A stretch of 64,000 nt of DNA from Paenibacillus piri (GTDB taxonomy: Bacteria; Bacillota; Bacilli; Paenibacillales; NBRC-103111). Shown here in pieces: positions 53,329 to 62,087 of this stretch. Where the stretch lies: contig NZ_SMRT01000006.1 in NCBI RefSeq assembly GCF_004354045.1, positions 255,716 to 319,715 on the forward strand, written 5' to 3'. A model generated the notes under the pieces. The model made no database searches and had not been told where the DNA came from. It worked only from the letters and a program-made list of their open reading frames with translations. Position numbers and translations under genes: made by a program. The first letter of the stretch is position 1, and every line of letters starts with the position of its first letter.

Positions 53329-54342
53329 GTGAATACCGGGAATGAGCGATTTTACGGCAAACAATTGAAGCGGGACATGTTCAACCAATCGGGCGTTCTC
53401 GTCGTGCCCGCTATGGCGCTGGTTGGCATGGAGCAGCTGCAAATTTTGAACCGCCACGGGATTTCATTGGAAGAGCATGATGTCGGCGATAGAACGGAAC
53501 CATCCGATCATAGTCAGCTCATTGACGAGAGCGTCTTGATTATCGAGGATATTTTTCAAGAAATTCGCTATACGAAACAAATACCATTATTGACGATCCG
53601 CAAGCAAATCTTTCCGATGATTTACCATACTACGGAACAGCCTAACCTGTTCGCACTGTTTGCTTGCTTGCAATCCAAGGATGATTATACGTTTCGCCAC
53701 AACATTGGGGTAGGCGTCATAGCAACCTTGATCGGCAGGTGGCTTGAACTGAAAGAAAGCGAATTATCCCAACTGACGATTGCAGCCACTCTTCACGATG
53801 TCGGCAAGCTGAAAATTCCGCTTGAATTGCTGAATAAACCGGAAAAATTAACCGCTGAGGAATTCGAGCTCATGAAGAAGCATACTTGGTTCGGTTATGA
53901 AATGATCCAGAATACGGTAGGAACCAATCTTAGAGAAGCACTTGTTGCCTATCAGCATCATGAGCGGCAGGACGGAAGCGGATATCCGCTCGGGATCAAA
54001 GGCGATCAAATTTCGTTTTTCAGCCGGATTGTTGCAGTAGCCGATGTATTTCACGCGATGACTTCCCAAAGAGCCTATAAAAACGCGGCGCCTTTCTATG
54101 AGACGTTGAAACAGATGCACGACAACGCTTTCGGCGTTTTGGATCCTCAAATCATCCGGTTGTTTATGGATAAAATGATGCAGTCGATCATTGGAAATGA
54201 TGTTTTGCTGACGGACGGAAGCAAAGGAACCATCGTTATGGTGAATCCCCATGATCCGCTGCATCCCCTTGTCAGTCTGGATTCGGGATTTCTGGACTTA
54301 AGCAAGCAATCCTCATGCCATATTGAACGCATACTGATTTAA
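53329..54342 (+). CDS. HD-GYP domain cyclic-di-GMP phosphodiesterase
   Basis: 337 residues from GTG 53329, chosen because the promoter at 53266 starts transcription near 53278 and GGAAGGGG lies upstream; ATG 53281 would leave almost no leader. The HD-GYP core includes HDVGKLKIP near residue 153, and QHHERQDGSGYPLGI near residue 212, with all metal ligands present. HD-GYP enzymes hydrolyse c-di-GMP. The N-terminal 90 residues are unassigned. It lies 62 bases upstream of the MHYT-GGDEF-EAL gene and may share its transcript. Confidence 0.88.
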   Translation: MNTGNERFYGKQLKRDMFNQSGVLVVPAMALVGMEQLQILNRHGISLEEHDVGDRTEPSDHSQLIDESVLIIEDIFQEIRYTKQIPLLTIRKQIFPMIYHTTEQPNLFALFACLQSKDDYTFRHNIGVGVIATLIGRWLELKESELSQLTIAATLHDVGKLKIPLELLNKPEKLTAEEFELMKKHTWFGYEMIQNTVGTNLREALVAYQHHERQDGSGYPLGIKGDQISFFSRIVAVADVFHAMTSQRAYKNAAPFYETLKQMHDNAFGVLDPQIIRLFMDKMMQSIIGNDVLLTDGSKGTIVMVNPHDPLHPLVSLDSGFLDLSKQSSCHIERILI

Positions 54343-54404
54343 ATCGTTATCTCGACCCGGCCTGTCTGTGGCTTTAGCTTGCATGGAAAGGAGCTGTACA
54401 ACTA

Positions 54405-56426
54405 TTGCCGGTGGAAGGAACCTACAATTATTATATTGTCGCCCTTTCGGTTCTGATCGCCATTTTAGCCTCTTATCTCGCTTTGAATATTACATCGAAA
54501 ATATCGTATGCCAGAGGTAAATCTAAATTTTTCTGGCTGTTTACGGGTTCTTTTGTTATGGGGAGCGGCGTATGGTCGATGCATTTCGTTGGGATGCTTT
54601 CGTTCCATTTGCAGGTGCATGTGCGCTATGATATGACGCTGACGCTTCTTTCCATGGCGGCAAGTATTGCGGCATCGTTCATTGCCTTCTATATGACGAT
54701 GTCCCCGGAAACAAGTGCTGCTAAGATGGCCGCAGGCGTGTTATTTATGGGCAGCGGCATCGTTGCGATGCATTACACGGGGATGGCTGCGATGCGAATG
54801 CCCATTCAATTGGAATACGACCCGTTTTATTGGGCATTATCCGCCGTAATCGCACTGGCGGTGTCTTATGCGGCTATGCTGCTATTTCTCCGCTTCCGGA
54901 ATTATACGGCCGTCAGCCCGTTAAAGTGGCTATCGGCGGTCGTAATGGGATTCGCCATCTGCGGCATGCATTATACGGGGATGAAGGCAGCCTTGTTTAA
55001 AGACCATCATCACGCGCCGAAGCTTCCCGACGACGCTTCGCTTATCGACCCTTTTTTATTTTATGGCGTAACGGCAACGATATTTGTTATTTTGCTTGTC
55101 TCGTGGGGGGCGATGTTTTTTGACCGTCACGTGCTGGAAAAAATGGCATATACGGATACGATTACCGGATTGCCCAACCGCAATGAGATGAAACGTTTTT
55201 TTGACAAGCATAACGGTAAAGAAACCGTCGCCGTCCTTTTCCTCGACCTGGACCAATTCAAGGCGATTAACGATACGTTGGGGCATCATATCGGCGATTT
55301 GCTCGTACAAGCGGTCGGCGGCCGTCTGCAAAGCTTCGTCACTGACAAACAGCAAGTATTTCGAATAGGTGGCGATGAATTTTTAATCATTTGCACCGAT
55401 TGTCGGCAAGCCTCGGCAGAACGGCAAGCGGGCCATATATTACAGAAGATCAAAGAGCCCTATTTTCTCGGAGGCAACGAGCTTTATGTGACCGGAAGCA
55501 TCGGCATAGCCGTAGGCTCGATTCAAAACGAGGACCGCTCGATTTTGCTGAAGCAGGCGGATACGGCCATGTACCGGGCGAAAAATTTGGGCAAAAACCA
55601 GTACTGCGTCTATAGCGAGGAGATGGGTGTACAAGAGGTCAGACGAATGGAATTGGAGAAAGATTTGAACCGGGCTTTTGAGCAAAATGAATTTTTCATT
55701 GAGTACCAGCCTAAGTGGAATGTGACGACGGAACGGCCCATTGGCTTTGAAGCGCTGCTGCGCTGGAGGCATCCACGCCTGGGGGTCGTTTACCCCGGTG
55801 AATTCATTCCGATTGCAGAAGAGACGGGGCTGATTGTTCCCATGACCAGATGGGTGCTGGAGCAAGCTTGTCTGCAATGCGCCCAATGGCAGAAAAAAGG
55901 CGTTTACTTGCCGGTATCCGTTAACTTGTCCATTCGCCTGTTCAAAAGCGACAGCTTGCAGGAGATGGTGCAAAAGACATTAGCCGCAGCGGAGCTCAAG
56001 CCGCGTTTTCTGGAGCTTGAAATAACGGAATCGATGGTTCTTTACGATGTGAACGATATGATTCGCCAGCTTTTGGCGATCCGGGCTCTGGGTGTGCGCG
56101 TTTCGATGGATGATTTTGGAACGGGCTATTCCTCGATAGGCTTGCTGGACCGGATTCCTATCGATGCGCTCAAATTGGACCGGATGTTTACGAACGATTT
56201 GCACACGCCGAGCAAAAGGGCGATTATTGCCGCGATTGTCATGATGGCGAAAAGCTTGAAGCTGGATGTCATCGCCGAGGGTGTGGAAAGCTACGAGCAT
56301 ATTACCTTTTTGAAAAATTTGGGATGTACCGTGATGCAGGGGTACTATTACGGCAAGCCCATGCTAGATGAGGAGATTGAAGCATGGCTGGCATTCATGG
56401 AACGATCGAAAGGTACCGCCCTTTGA
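54405..56426 (+). CDS. MHYT-GGDEF-EAL cyclic-di-GMP signalling protein
   Basis: 673 residues from TTG 54405 (AAAGGAG 11 bases upstream). Residues 1-240 form an MHYT sensor with three characteristic motifs (WSMHFVGM, AMHYTGMAAM, GMHYTGMKAA) in about seven membrane helices, thought to sense oxygen, CO or NO through a metal. The GGDEF domain has an intact GGDEF near residue 322, and the EAL domain keeps FEALLRW near 449 and DDFGTGYSS near 570. Both synthesis and hydrolysis of c-di-GMP look possible, as in YkoW. Confidence 0.92.
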   Translation: MPVEGTYNYYIVALSVLIAILASYLALNITSKISYARGKSKFFWLFTGSFVMGSGVWSMHFVGMLSFHLQVHVRYDMTLTLLSMAASIAASFIAFYMTMSPETSAAKMAAGVLFMGSGIVAMHYTGMAAMRMPIQLEYDPFYWALSAVIALAVSYAAMLLFLRFRNYTAVSPLKWLSAVVMGFAICGMHYTGMKAALFKDHHHAPKLPDDASLIDPFLFYGVTATIFVILLVSWGAMFFDRHVLEKMAYTDTITGLPNRNEMKRFFDKHNGKETVAVLFLDLDQFKAINDTLGHHIGDLLVQAVGGRLQSFVTDKQQVFRIGGDEFLIICTDCRQASAERQAGHILQKIKEPYFLGGNELYVTGSIGIAVGSIQNEDRSILLKQADTAMYRAKNLGKNQYCVYSEEMGVQEVRRMELEKDLNRAFEQNEFFIEYQPKWNVTTERPIGFEALLRWRHPRLGVVYPGEFIPIAEETGLIVPMTRWVLEQACLQCAQWQKKGVYLPVSVNLSIRLFKSDSLQEMVQKTLAAAELKPRFLELEITESMVLYDVNDMIRQLLAIRALGVRVSMDDFGTGYSSIGLLDRIPIDALKLDRMFTNDLHTPSKRAIIAAIVMMAKSLKLDVIAEGVESYEHITFLKNLGCTVMQGYYYGKPMLDEEIEAWLAFMERSKGTAL

Positions 56427-56457
56427 CCTGCTTTATGGCGGATCGCTGAAACATAAG

Positions 56458-56489
56458 AAGGATCGGGACGGCAGCCCGATCCTTCCTTA
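56458..56489 (+). terminator. Terminator of the HD-GYP/MHYT operon
   Basis: Perfect ten-base arms AAGGATCGGG (56458-56467) and CCCGATCCTT (56475-56484), then CCTTATTT. Confidence 0.85.
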
Positions 56490-56523
56490 TTTAAAATTGT
56501 AAAGAAAGCATAAGTTCCATACG

Positions 56524-56575
56524 TTGCTTTGCCAATCTTGATAAACATGCCTGTCCTCGGCGAAGCCGTTTATCC
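56524..56575 (+). repeat. Dispersed intergenic repeat, copy 3
   Basis: Contains the blocks TTGCTTTGCCA, CTTGATAAAC, CTGTCCTCGG, CGAAGCCGTTTATCC. The central hairpin has lost its right arm (GTCCT without AAGGAC), a shortened copy. It directly precedes the structured element at 56588. Confidence 0.8.
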
Positions 56576-56587
56576 GATTACGACTTT

Positions 56588-56680
56588 ATCGGGTTAAGAC
56601 CCCTACCTCTAAGGTGGGCCTTGAATCAGGTGGGGTAGAGTCCCCATCTGATTCCCCGATGTTCAGCAAAGCTGAACGAG
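56588..56680. ncRNA. Strongly structured non-coding element, possible orphan transposon end
   Basis: An outer stem ATCGGG (56589-56594) with CCCGAT encloses two hairpins: CCTACCT-CTA-AGGTGGG and a 13-base GAATCAGGTGGGG / CCCCATCTGATTC (56623-56653), ending before a third perfect hairpin GTTCAGC-AAA-GCTGAAC (56661-56677). The order recalls multi-hairpin right ends and guide RNAs of IS200/IS605 tnpB elements, but no tnpB is present. It could also be a 3' structure of the cytochrome mRNA on the other strand. Confidence 0.45.
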
Positions 56681-56698
56681 TTCACTCCGTGGGCAGGG

Positions 56699-57073
56699 CT
56701 ACTTCTTCTCCGCCAGCCATCCGGCCAACGCGTCGATTTCCTCGGGCTTCAGCTTGCCGCCGAACCCGGGCATGCCGTTGCCGCCGCCCGTAACCTGCTT
56801 CGTGATCTGCTCTCGGGTCATTTGACCGCCGACCTTCTGAAGGTTGGTCTTCGGCCCGACCTTTCCTTCAAGGCCGCTGCCGTGACAGGAGAGGCAGTTA
56901 TTTTTGTACAACGATTGCACCTGCTCGGGAGCGCTGGCCAGCACATCCGTCTGCCCGCCGTTGCTCTTGCCGCCGAACGGCTCGCCGGCATTAGGCTTGG
57001 ACGTACCGCAGCCGGACAACGCTGCAGCAAGCAGCGCCGCGGCAAGCAGCGTGACGATTTTACCGTGATTCAT
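56699..57073 (-). CDS. Lipoprotein cytochrome c (c-551/CccB-like)
   Basis: 124 residues. A lipoprotein signal (ALSGCG, Cys near residue 22) anchors a short Gly/Ser linker and one cytochrome c domain, with heme motif C-L-S-C-H near residue 62 and axial Met in GMPGFGG near residue 97. It passes electrons outside the membrane, probably to a terminal oxidase. AGGAGGT lies eight bases upstream, and the start overlaps the stop of the upstream membrane protein (ATGA). Confidence 0.9.
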   Translation of the reverse strand: MNHGKIVTLLAAALLAAALSGCGTSKPNAGEPFGGKSNGGQTDVLASAPEQVQSLYKNNCLSCHGSGLEGKVGPKTNLQKVGGQMTREQITKQVTGGGNGMPGFGGKLKPEEIDALAGWLAEKK

Positions 57074-57648
57074 TTCGCTACACCTCCTTGGTCGTCCGAC
57101 TTCGAGTTCCATCTGCGGATCATCCAGGCGAGGGCGATCATGCTCAAGCCGCCGAAGCCGCCGAGCAATAGCGACGCGAAGCCCAGGTACCATACCGCAA
57201 CGACGGTAGTGAGCAGAAACAGCCATAAGCTCATATAAATAAGCGGCTTTCCGAGCCACATGGCGAACAGCGCGTATGCGACGGCCAAAACGTATGAGCG
57301 CAGCAGCGGCGCAAAGAACGGGTCCACTGCCTGTACATACTGGAGCACGCTAACGGCTCCGACGATCATGAGCAGCGGCAGCGCCGCTTTACCGCCCTGA
57401 TCGGCGAGCCGCTGCCAGCGGCCCGTGCGGAAGCTGCCGGCAAGTGCGGCCAGGCTGGCTGCACAGGCAATCCAGGTCGTCAGCTGCTGCCAAAGACCGA
57501 CATCCTGCCATTGGCCGAAAAAGCCGATGCATGAAGAAAGCACCCACTGGGTGCCCCATATATAAAGAAATACAATGTAAGGAAGACCCCAACCGATATG
57601 ATCGTGTCGCTGTACAAGCTCTTGACCTGATACTTGCCCGGCTTTCAT
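57070..57648 (-). CDS. Multi-pass membrane protein coupled to cytochrome c
   Basis: 192 residues from ATG 57648 (GAGGTGG upstream). Five to six membrane helices: about 18-40, 52-75, 90-110, 115-137 and 142-180. The N-terminal RHDHIGWGLPYIVFLYIWG is notable for two His near the first helix. I recognise no family. Translational coupling to the cytochrome gene points to a role in respiration or in cytochrome assembly. Confidence 0.75.
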   Translation of the reverse strand: MKAGQVSGQELVQRHDHIGWGLPYIVFLYIWGTQWVLSSCIGFFGQWQDVGLWQQLTTWIACAASLAALAGSFRTGRWQRLADQGGKAALPLLMIVGAVSVLQYVQAVDPFFAPLLRSYVLAVAYALFAMWLGKPLIYMSLWLFLLTTVVAVWYLGFASLLLGGFGGLSMIALAWMIRRWNSKSDDQGGVAK

Positions 57649-57740
57649 GCCGATACCACCTCGTTCGCCAAAATACCGCACATCGTTTGTCACTTGGTAG
57701 CGTAGCATTTTTAAGCGGGGGAAGTCAAACTTCGACACGG

Positions 57741-58604
57741 TCAATGCCGATCCGTCACCGGCGCAAACCGGTGCTTCTTGGCATAATCGCGCGGGGACAA
57801 GCCGGTCACCTTTTTGAAAATGCGGCTGAAATAAAACTCATCCGTGTAACCTACGCTGCCTGCGATCGATTTCAAACGGTAATCCGACAGGACGAGCAGA
57901 TCCTTGGCCCGGTCTACGCGCAGATGCGTCAAGTAGTCAATCGGGCTGTAGCCGATATATTTTTTGAACAGTCGGGAATAGTGGCTCACGCTCAGTCCCG
58001 CTTGCTGGGCGAGTCCTTCGAGGGTCAGAGGCTCTTGGTAGTGGCCGATCATATAATCCTGCGTCGACTCGATCGCCGCCGTCGTATCGCCGGCAATTTT
58101 TTGCGCCCGGAAATCTTGAATCAGCGTCATGAAAAATTCCAGCAGCAATATTTTGCGCCGCATCACGGTCATATGGCCTCTACGCTTCCACAGCACATTC
58201 AGCTGCTCGAACAAATAGATCAGCCGGGGTGTGTTCGTGATGGTGTACATGCCTTCGAGCGGGAACGGCGATTCCGCCGCGCTGCGGTAAACCCACTGTT
58301 CCTTCTCTTCGAAAGTTTCCGTATAATGAAAACGGAGGAAGTAATATTCGAGAGGCTGATCGGGATCGGTCTCACGCTCCACGACCATCCCCGGACTGAA
58401 GCAGAAAAACTTCCCGGGCTCGGCCGGATAGCGCGTTCCGTTCAAGGTAAATGTGCCCTTGCCTTTGATCACAAGCCAGATCGAATGATGTTTAATCGCT
58501 CTCGGGGGCTGACGCCACGCGGAATCGCACTTTTGATGACCGACCAGCAGGATGGATATTACCAAGCGGTTCAATCTTGCCGCCAGCTCGCCTGGAGTTA
58601 ACAT
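57741..58604 (-). CDS. AraC-family transcriptional regulator
   Basis: 287 residues from ATG 58604, chosen because AGGAG lies eight bases upstream; ATG 58634 has no such site. An N-terminal cupin sugar-binding domain (SIWLVIKGKGTFTLNG near residue 50) is joined to a two-helix-turn-helix AraC domain (LTLEGLAQQAGLSVSHYSRL, then SIAGSVGYTDEFYFSRIF). It is soluble, unlike the sensor at 12175. The target is unknown; it lies upstream of the cytochrome pair on the same strand. Confidence 0.88.
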   Translation of the reverse strand: MLTPGELAARLNRLVISILLVGHQKCDSAWRQPPRAIKHHSIWLVIKGKGTFTLNGTRYPAEPGKFFCFSPGMVVERETDPDQPLEYYFLRFHYTETFEEKEQWVYRSAAESPFPLEGMYTITNTPRLIYLFEQLNVLWKRRGHMTVMRRKILLLEFFMTLIQDFRAQKIAGDTTAAIESTQDYMIGHYQEPLTLEGLAQQAGLSVSHYSRLFKKYIGYSPIDYLTHLRVDRAKDLLVLSDYRLKSIAGSVGYTDEFYFSRIFKKVTGLSPRDYAKKHRFAPVTDRH

Positions 58605-58705
58605 GGGCCTCGCTCCTCGCAGGTTAATGTTCATTTATTTTATCATAGGCACGAATAAGTTTGAACGACCCGGAGAGGGATTATGATAGCTCAAGAGGAG
58701 AAGTT

Positions 58706-59848
58706 ATGAATACGACGACGACACAAAAGCAATTTTTTTCCGAGCAGCTGCTAGCCTGGTACCGCCGGCACCGCCGCGACCTGCCGTGGCGCCGCAGCCG
58801 CAATCCGTACTACATATGGATATCCGAGGTGATGCTGCAGCAAACCCGTGTCGATACGGTCATTCCGTATTTCCACCGGTTTATCGAGCGTTTCCCAACC
58901 ATGCAATCGTTAGCCGAGGCGCCGGAGGAGGAGGTGCTGAAGTTGTGGGAAGGACTCGGCTACTATTCGCGGGCCCGTAATCTGCAGGGGGCTGTACGCG
59001 AGGTGCAGGAACGTTATGGCGGCACGGTGCCCGATACGAAAGAGGAGATTTCCACGTTGAAAGGCGTCGGTCCCTATACGTCCGGAGCGATCCTCAGCAT
59101 CGCTTACAACAAGCCCGAGCCCGCCGTGGACGGCAATGTGATGCGCGTGCTGTCGCGCTACTTTCTCATCGAGGAAGATATTATGAAGCCCGCGACGCGA
59201 AGCTTGATGGAAAAGCTGGCCAAGGAGCTTATCCCCGGCGGTGCGGCCGGCGATTTCAACCAGGGGCTGATGGAGCTTGGAGCGATGGTATGCACGCCGC
59301 GTTCGCCGCACTGCCTGACCTGTCCGGTGATGGAACACTGCTCGGCGAGAGACGCCAGGATGGAAGAGGCGCTGCCCGTGAAGAAAAAGGCGAAGCCGCC
59401 GCGCCCGGAATACCGGATTGCGGCCATTGTCGAAGGCAGCGGCGTTCACGCCGGCAAGGTGCTGATCCGCCAGCGCCCGCAGGAAGGGCTGCTGGCCCGC
59501 ATGTGGGAGCTTCCGCATGTCGAGGTGCCGTTCGCTTACGCGGCGGCTGCCGATGGCAAAGACGGATCCATAGCGATACCGCCGTCGATAAGCTTGCTGA
59601 CGGATCGGCTTGCGGAGGAAACGATAGGTGTGCGCCCGGAACGCAGGTTTATGCGCACCGAGCACACATTCAGCCATATTCATTGGGATATGGAGGTCGT
59701 GATTTGCAGTCTTGAGCCATCGGTATTGCCTGCGGCATCCGGCATGCTCATGCCTTCGCATTATGAATGGGTCGATTCCTCGGTGATGGGGCAGTATGCA
59801 TTTCCTAACGTGTTTTTGAAGCTGCTGAACCGTTATTTTCAGAAGTAA
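58706..59848 (+). CDS. mutY: A/G-specific adenine glycosylase
   Basis: 380 residues from ATG 58706 (GAGGAG upstream). HhH-GPD glycosylase with EVMLQQTRVDTVIPYF near residue 42 (catalytic Glu), LKGVGPYTSGAILSIA near residue 118 and AVDGNVMRVLSR near residue 141 (catalytic Asp). The 4Fe-4S ligands are C-x6-C-x2-C-x5-C (CTPRSPHCLTCPVMEHC). The C-terminal Nudix-like domain recognises 8-oxoguanine. It removes adenine mispaired with 8-oxoG. Confidence 0.94.
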   Translation: MNTTTTQKQFFSEQLLAWYRRHRRDLPWRRSRNPYYIWISEVMLQQTRVDTVIPYFHRFIERFPTMQSLAEAPEEEVLKLWEGLGYYSRARNLQGAVREVQERYGGTVPDTKEEISTLKGVGPYTSGAILSIAYNKPEPAVDGNVMRVLSRYFLIEEDIMKPATRSLMEKLAKELIPGGAAGDFNQGLMELGAMVCTPRSPHCLTCPVMEHCSARDARMEEALPVKKKAKPPRPEYRIAAIVEGSGVHAGKVLIRQRPQEGLLARMWELPHVEVPFAYAAAADGKDGSIAIPPSISLLTDRLAEETIGVRPERRFMRTEHTFSHIHWDMEVVICSLEPSVLPAASGMLMPSHYEWVDSSVMGQYAFPNVFLKLLNRYFQK

Positions 59849-59851
59849 TAG

Positions 59852-60547
59852 CTAGGAGGCAGGAGTGGGGAACAGCTTTCTCAAAGCTTCCATGTTGTGG
59901 ACGTAAATCATTTTTTTATGAATCGAAATAATTTGATCCTCCTGCAGCTCTTGGAGCACCTTGGTTACAGATTCCCGGACGGTTCCCGCCAGGTTGGCCA
60001 GCTGCTGGTGGGTCAGCTTCATGTTGATCATCAGCTGGCCCTGCTTCATTACGCCGTGCTCTACGGCAAGCCGGTGAACAACCTTGATGATTCGCATCCG
60101 GACATCCAGAAAGGTCAGATCGTAAATCTGCTCGTTCGCTTTGCGCAGCCGTTCCATCGTTACTTCGAGCAGGCGCAAGCTCAGCTTTGGCGTTCGTTCC
60201 AGAAATTGGTAAAACTCGGAGCGCATCAGCGTGTAGATCGTGCTCGTTTCCAACGTTTCGGCGGTGGCCGAGCGGGTCAATCCTTTTTGAATCATCGACA
60301 TCTCCCCGAAAAAATCGCCTTCACGGAACAGCGCGAGTATGATTTCCTTGGAGTAATCGATCCGGTAAATTTTGACGACGCCGGATTGAATCAAATAAAA
60401 CTCATCCCCCAGGTCCGCCTCGAAAAATAAAATCGTGCCTTTTTTGTAAGTGCGTTCCACAAACAGCGGGGCAATGGTTTCCAGCTCGCTTGCCGATAAA
60501 TCTTGAAAAATCGGGACATTTTGCAGCAGTGGTACAATGTTTCGCAT
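59852..60547 (-). CDS. Crp/Fnr-family transcriptional regulator
   Basis: 231 residues. A cyclic-nucleotide-binding-like domain (about 20-135: GDEFYLIQSGVVKIYR, FFGEMSMIQ) is followed by a Crp HTH (about 180-215: LTHQQLANLAGTVRESVTKV). The N-terminus has no cysteine cluster, so it is not an iron-sulfur Fnr. Ligand unknown. It starts 23 bases after the HD-GYP stop and may share its transcript. Confidence 0.9.
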   Translation of the reverse strand: MRNIVPLLQNVPIFQDLSASELETIAPLFVERTYKKGTILFFEADLGDEFYLIQSGVVKIYRIDYSKEIILALFREGDFFGEMSMIQKGLTRSATAETLETSTIYTLMRSEFYQFLERTPKLSLRLLEVTMERLRKANEQIYDLTFLDVRMRIIKVVHRLAVEHGVMKQGQLMINMKLTHQQLANLAGTVRESVTKVLQELQEDQIISIHKKMIYVHNMEALRKLFPTPAS

Positions 60548-60570
60548 GGAGCTTCATCTCTTTTCCGGAC

Positions 60571-61689
60571 TTAGTGAACCAGTGCATCTTCCCCGATGCT
60601 GAAAATCATGATGTGCAGGTGTTTGGATAAATCGATTTCCTCCGGATGTTTGAGGTCCTCGCCATGCTCATCGGTCAAAATCCGAACCACGGGACGCTGC
60701 TTGAGTGTAGGGTTGATTTTGGATACGATGCCGCACTGGCCCGTGCTGAGACGAACGCTGAGGCCAACCGGATAAATCGCCACCTTATTTCGGAAAAATT
60801 CCACCTTACTCTTATCATACAACGTACCGGCTCCCGTGAAAAGAATCTCTAGCGCATGATCGGGCGGCAATGAAGGACGGTAAGGCCGCGGATTCGTCAT
60901 GGCGTCGTAAGCGTCCAGCAATCCTACCCATTGCGCGAACGGATGAACGCCGGTTCCCGACAGCCGGTGCGGGTAGCCGGTGCCGTCTATTTTCTCGTGA
61001 TGCTGCAGCGCACAGTGGGCTGCGAGCAGCGGAATACCGGGCGTTTCCTTGAGCAGCTGGAAGCCGTATTCGGTATGCTTTTGAATTTCCGCATATTCGA
61101 TTGGCGTCAGCGCCGTCGCTTTGAGCAGCAGCTCCTGGGGCACCTGCGTATTGCCGACGTCGTGGAACATCGCGCCGAGGCTGAGCGCCTCCAAATCTTC
61201 GCGGCTGTATCCTTCGATCATTCCGATTCGAGTGGCATAGACGCATACGTTAAGCGCATTTTGGTAAAAATGCTCGAAGATCGAGAAGGTGCTGCGGTTC
61301 ATCTGCATCAGCATGATGGTGTCGTCCGTAGGCCGAATGTGCAGGTGCAAATCGTCCTTCACCTGACTGATGCACTGCATGGCCGTCTTGAATAACGTAT
61401 GGCGATCGCCGGCCGTCAGCGCTCTCGAATTTTGCAGCGTCTGGAACGTACGAATCAGCTGCGAGCGGACAACGGCTCTCGTTTCCTCGCGAAGCGCATC
61501 GGCGATATAGATGTCATCTGTTCGTTGATCCGCGATATAGAGCTGCTGGAAGCCCATTTGCTTTAACTTGTTTATAAGTCCTTGCGTCAGCTCTACCTGA
61601 AAACCAAGCAGCGTATGGCCTTCATCCGAAATAATAGGCTTTCCGAGCTTCATGCCCGGCCGTATCATGGACATTGGAATTAGTCTCAT
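60571..61689 (-). CDS. HD-GYP domain phosphodiesterase
   Basis: 372 residues. The HD-GYP core has FHDVGNTQVPQELL near residue 175 and QHHEKIDGTGYPHRLSG near residue 225, with the metal ligands kept. The N-terminal 100 residues resemble a small PilZ-like or sensory region (MSMIRPGMKLGKPIISDEG). This is the second HD-GYP protein of the window. It heads a minus-strand pair with the Crp regulator. Confidence 0.88.
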   Translation of the reverse strand: MRLIPMSMIRPGMKLGKPIISDEGHTLLGFQVELTQGLINKLKQMGFQQLYIADQRTDDIYIADALREETRAVVRSQLIRTFQTLQNSRALTAGDRHTLFKTAMQCISQVKDDLHLHIRPTDDTIMLMQMNRSTFSIFEHFYQNALNVCVYATRIGMIEGYSREDLEALSLGAMFHDVGNTQVPQELLLKATALTPIEYAEIQKHTEYGFQLLKETPGIPLLAAHCALQHHEKIDGTGYPHRLSGTGVHPFAQWVGLLDAYDAMTNPRPYRPSLPPDHALEILFTGAGTLYDKSKVEFFRNKVAIYPVGLSVRLSTGQCGIVSKINPTLKQRPVVRILTDEHGEDLKHPEEIDLSKHLHIMIFSIGEDALVH

Positions 61690-61877
61690 AGAACCAAACC
61701 ACCTTCTGAAATAACTGGTTATTATGCCTTACAACTGAGTCTTTAGTCGTGTAAGCATAGGTAACATTATCTCACGATGCAGGACTTTTTTTCTGTGAGC
61801 TGTGATACAAAAATCGCGAAAAAGAGACTGATTTCGGCAAAAAAATTAAATTATAGGCAAATTTATAAAGTTTTAGG

Positions 61878-61940
61878 CAAGGATAAACGGCTCCGCCGTC
61901 CTTAAAGGACAGGCGCGTTTGTCAAGGTTGTGCGAAGCAA
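61878..61940 (-). repeat. Dispersed intergenic repeat, copy 4
   Basis: On the minus strand this copy reads TTGCTTCGCA, CAACCTTGACAAACGCG, CCTGTCCTTTAAGGACGG, CGGAGCCGTTTATCCTTG, the fullest version of the element. It is in inverted orientation relative to copies 1 to 3 and in tandem with copy 5. Confidence 0.87.
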
Positions 61941-61963
61941 AGTCTAAAACTTATACTTTCAAC

Positions 61964-62029
61964 CAAGGGTAAACGGCTTCGTCAGTCCTTAGAGGACGAG
62001 CGCGTTTATCAAGGTTGTGCGAAGCAAAT
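61964..62029 (-). repeat. Dispersed intergenic repeat, copy 5
   Basis: On the minus strand: TTTGCTTCGCA, CAACCTTGATAAACGCG, CTCGTCCTCTAAGGACTG, ACGAAGCCGTTTACCCTTG. It lies directly beside copy 4 and ends just before the sodA terminator. The rest of the interval 61690-61877 shows no gene. Confidence 0.87.
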
Positions 62030-62033
62030 CAAC

Positions 62034-62069
62034 CAAAAAAAGGCTCCGGAATCGGTTGATTCCGGAGTC
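62034..62069 (-). terminator. Terminator of sodA
   Basis: On the minus strand GACTCCGGAATC (62058-62069) pairs with GATTCCGGAGCC (62042-62053), followed by seven T. Confidence 0.93.
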
Positions 62070-62087
62070 TTGTTGGTAAGCGATCGA

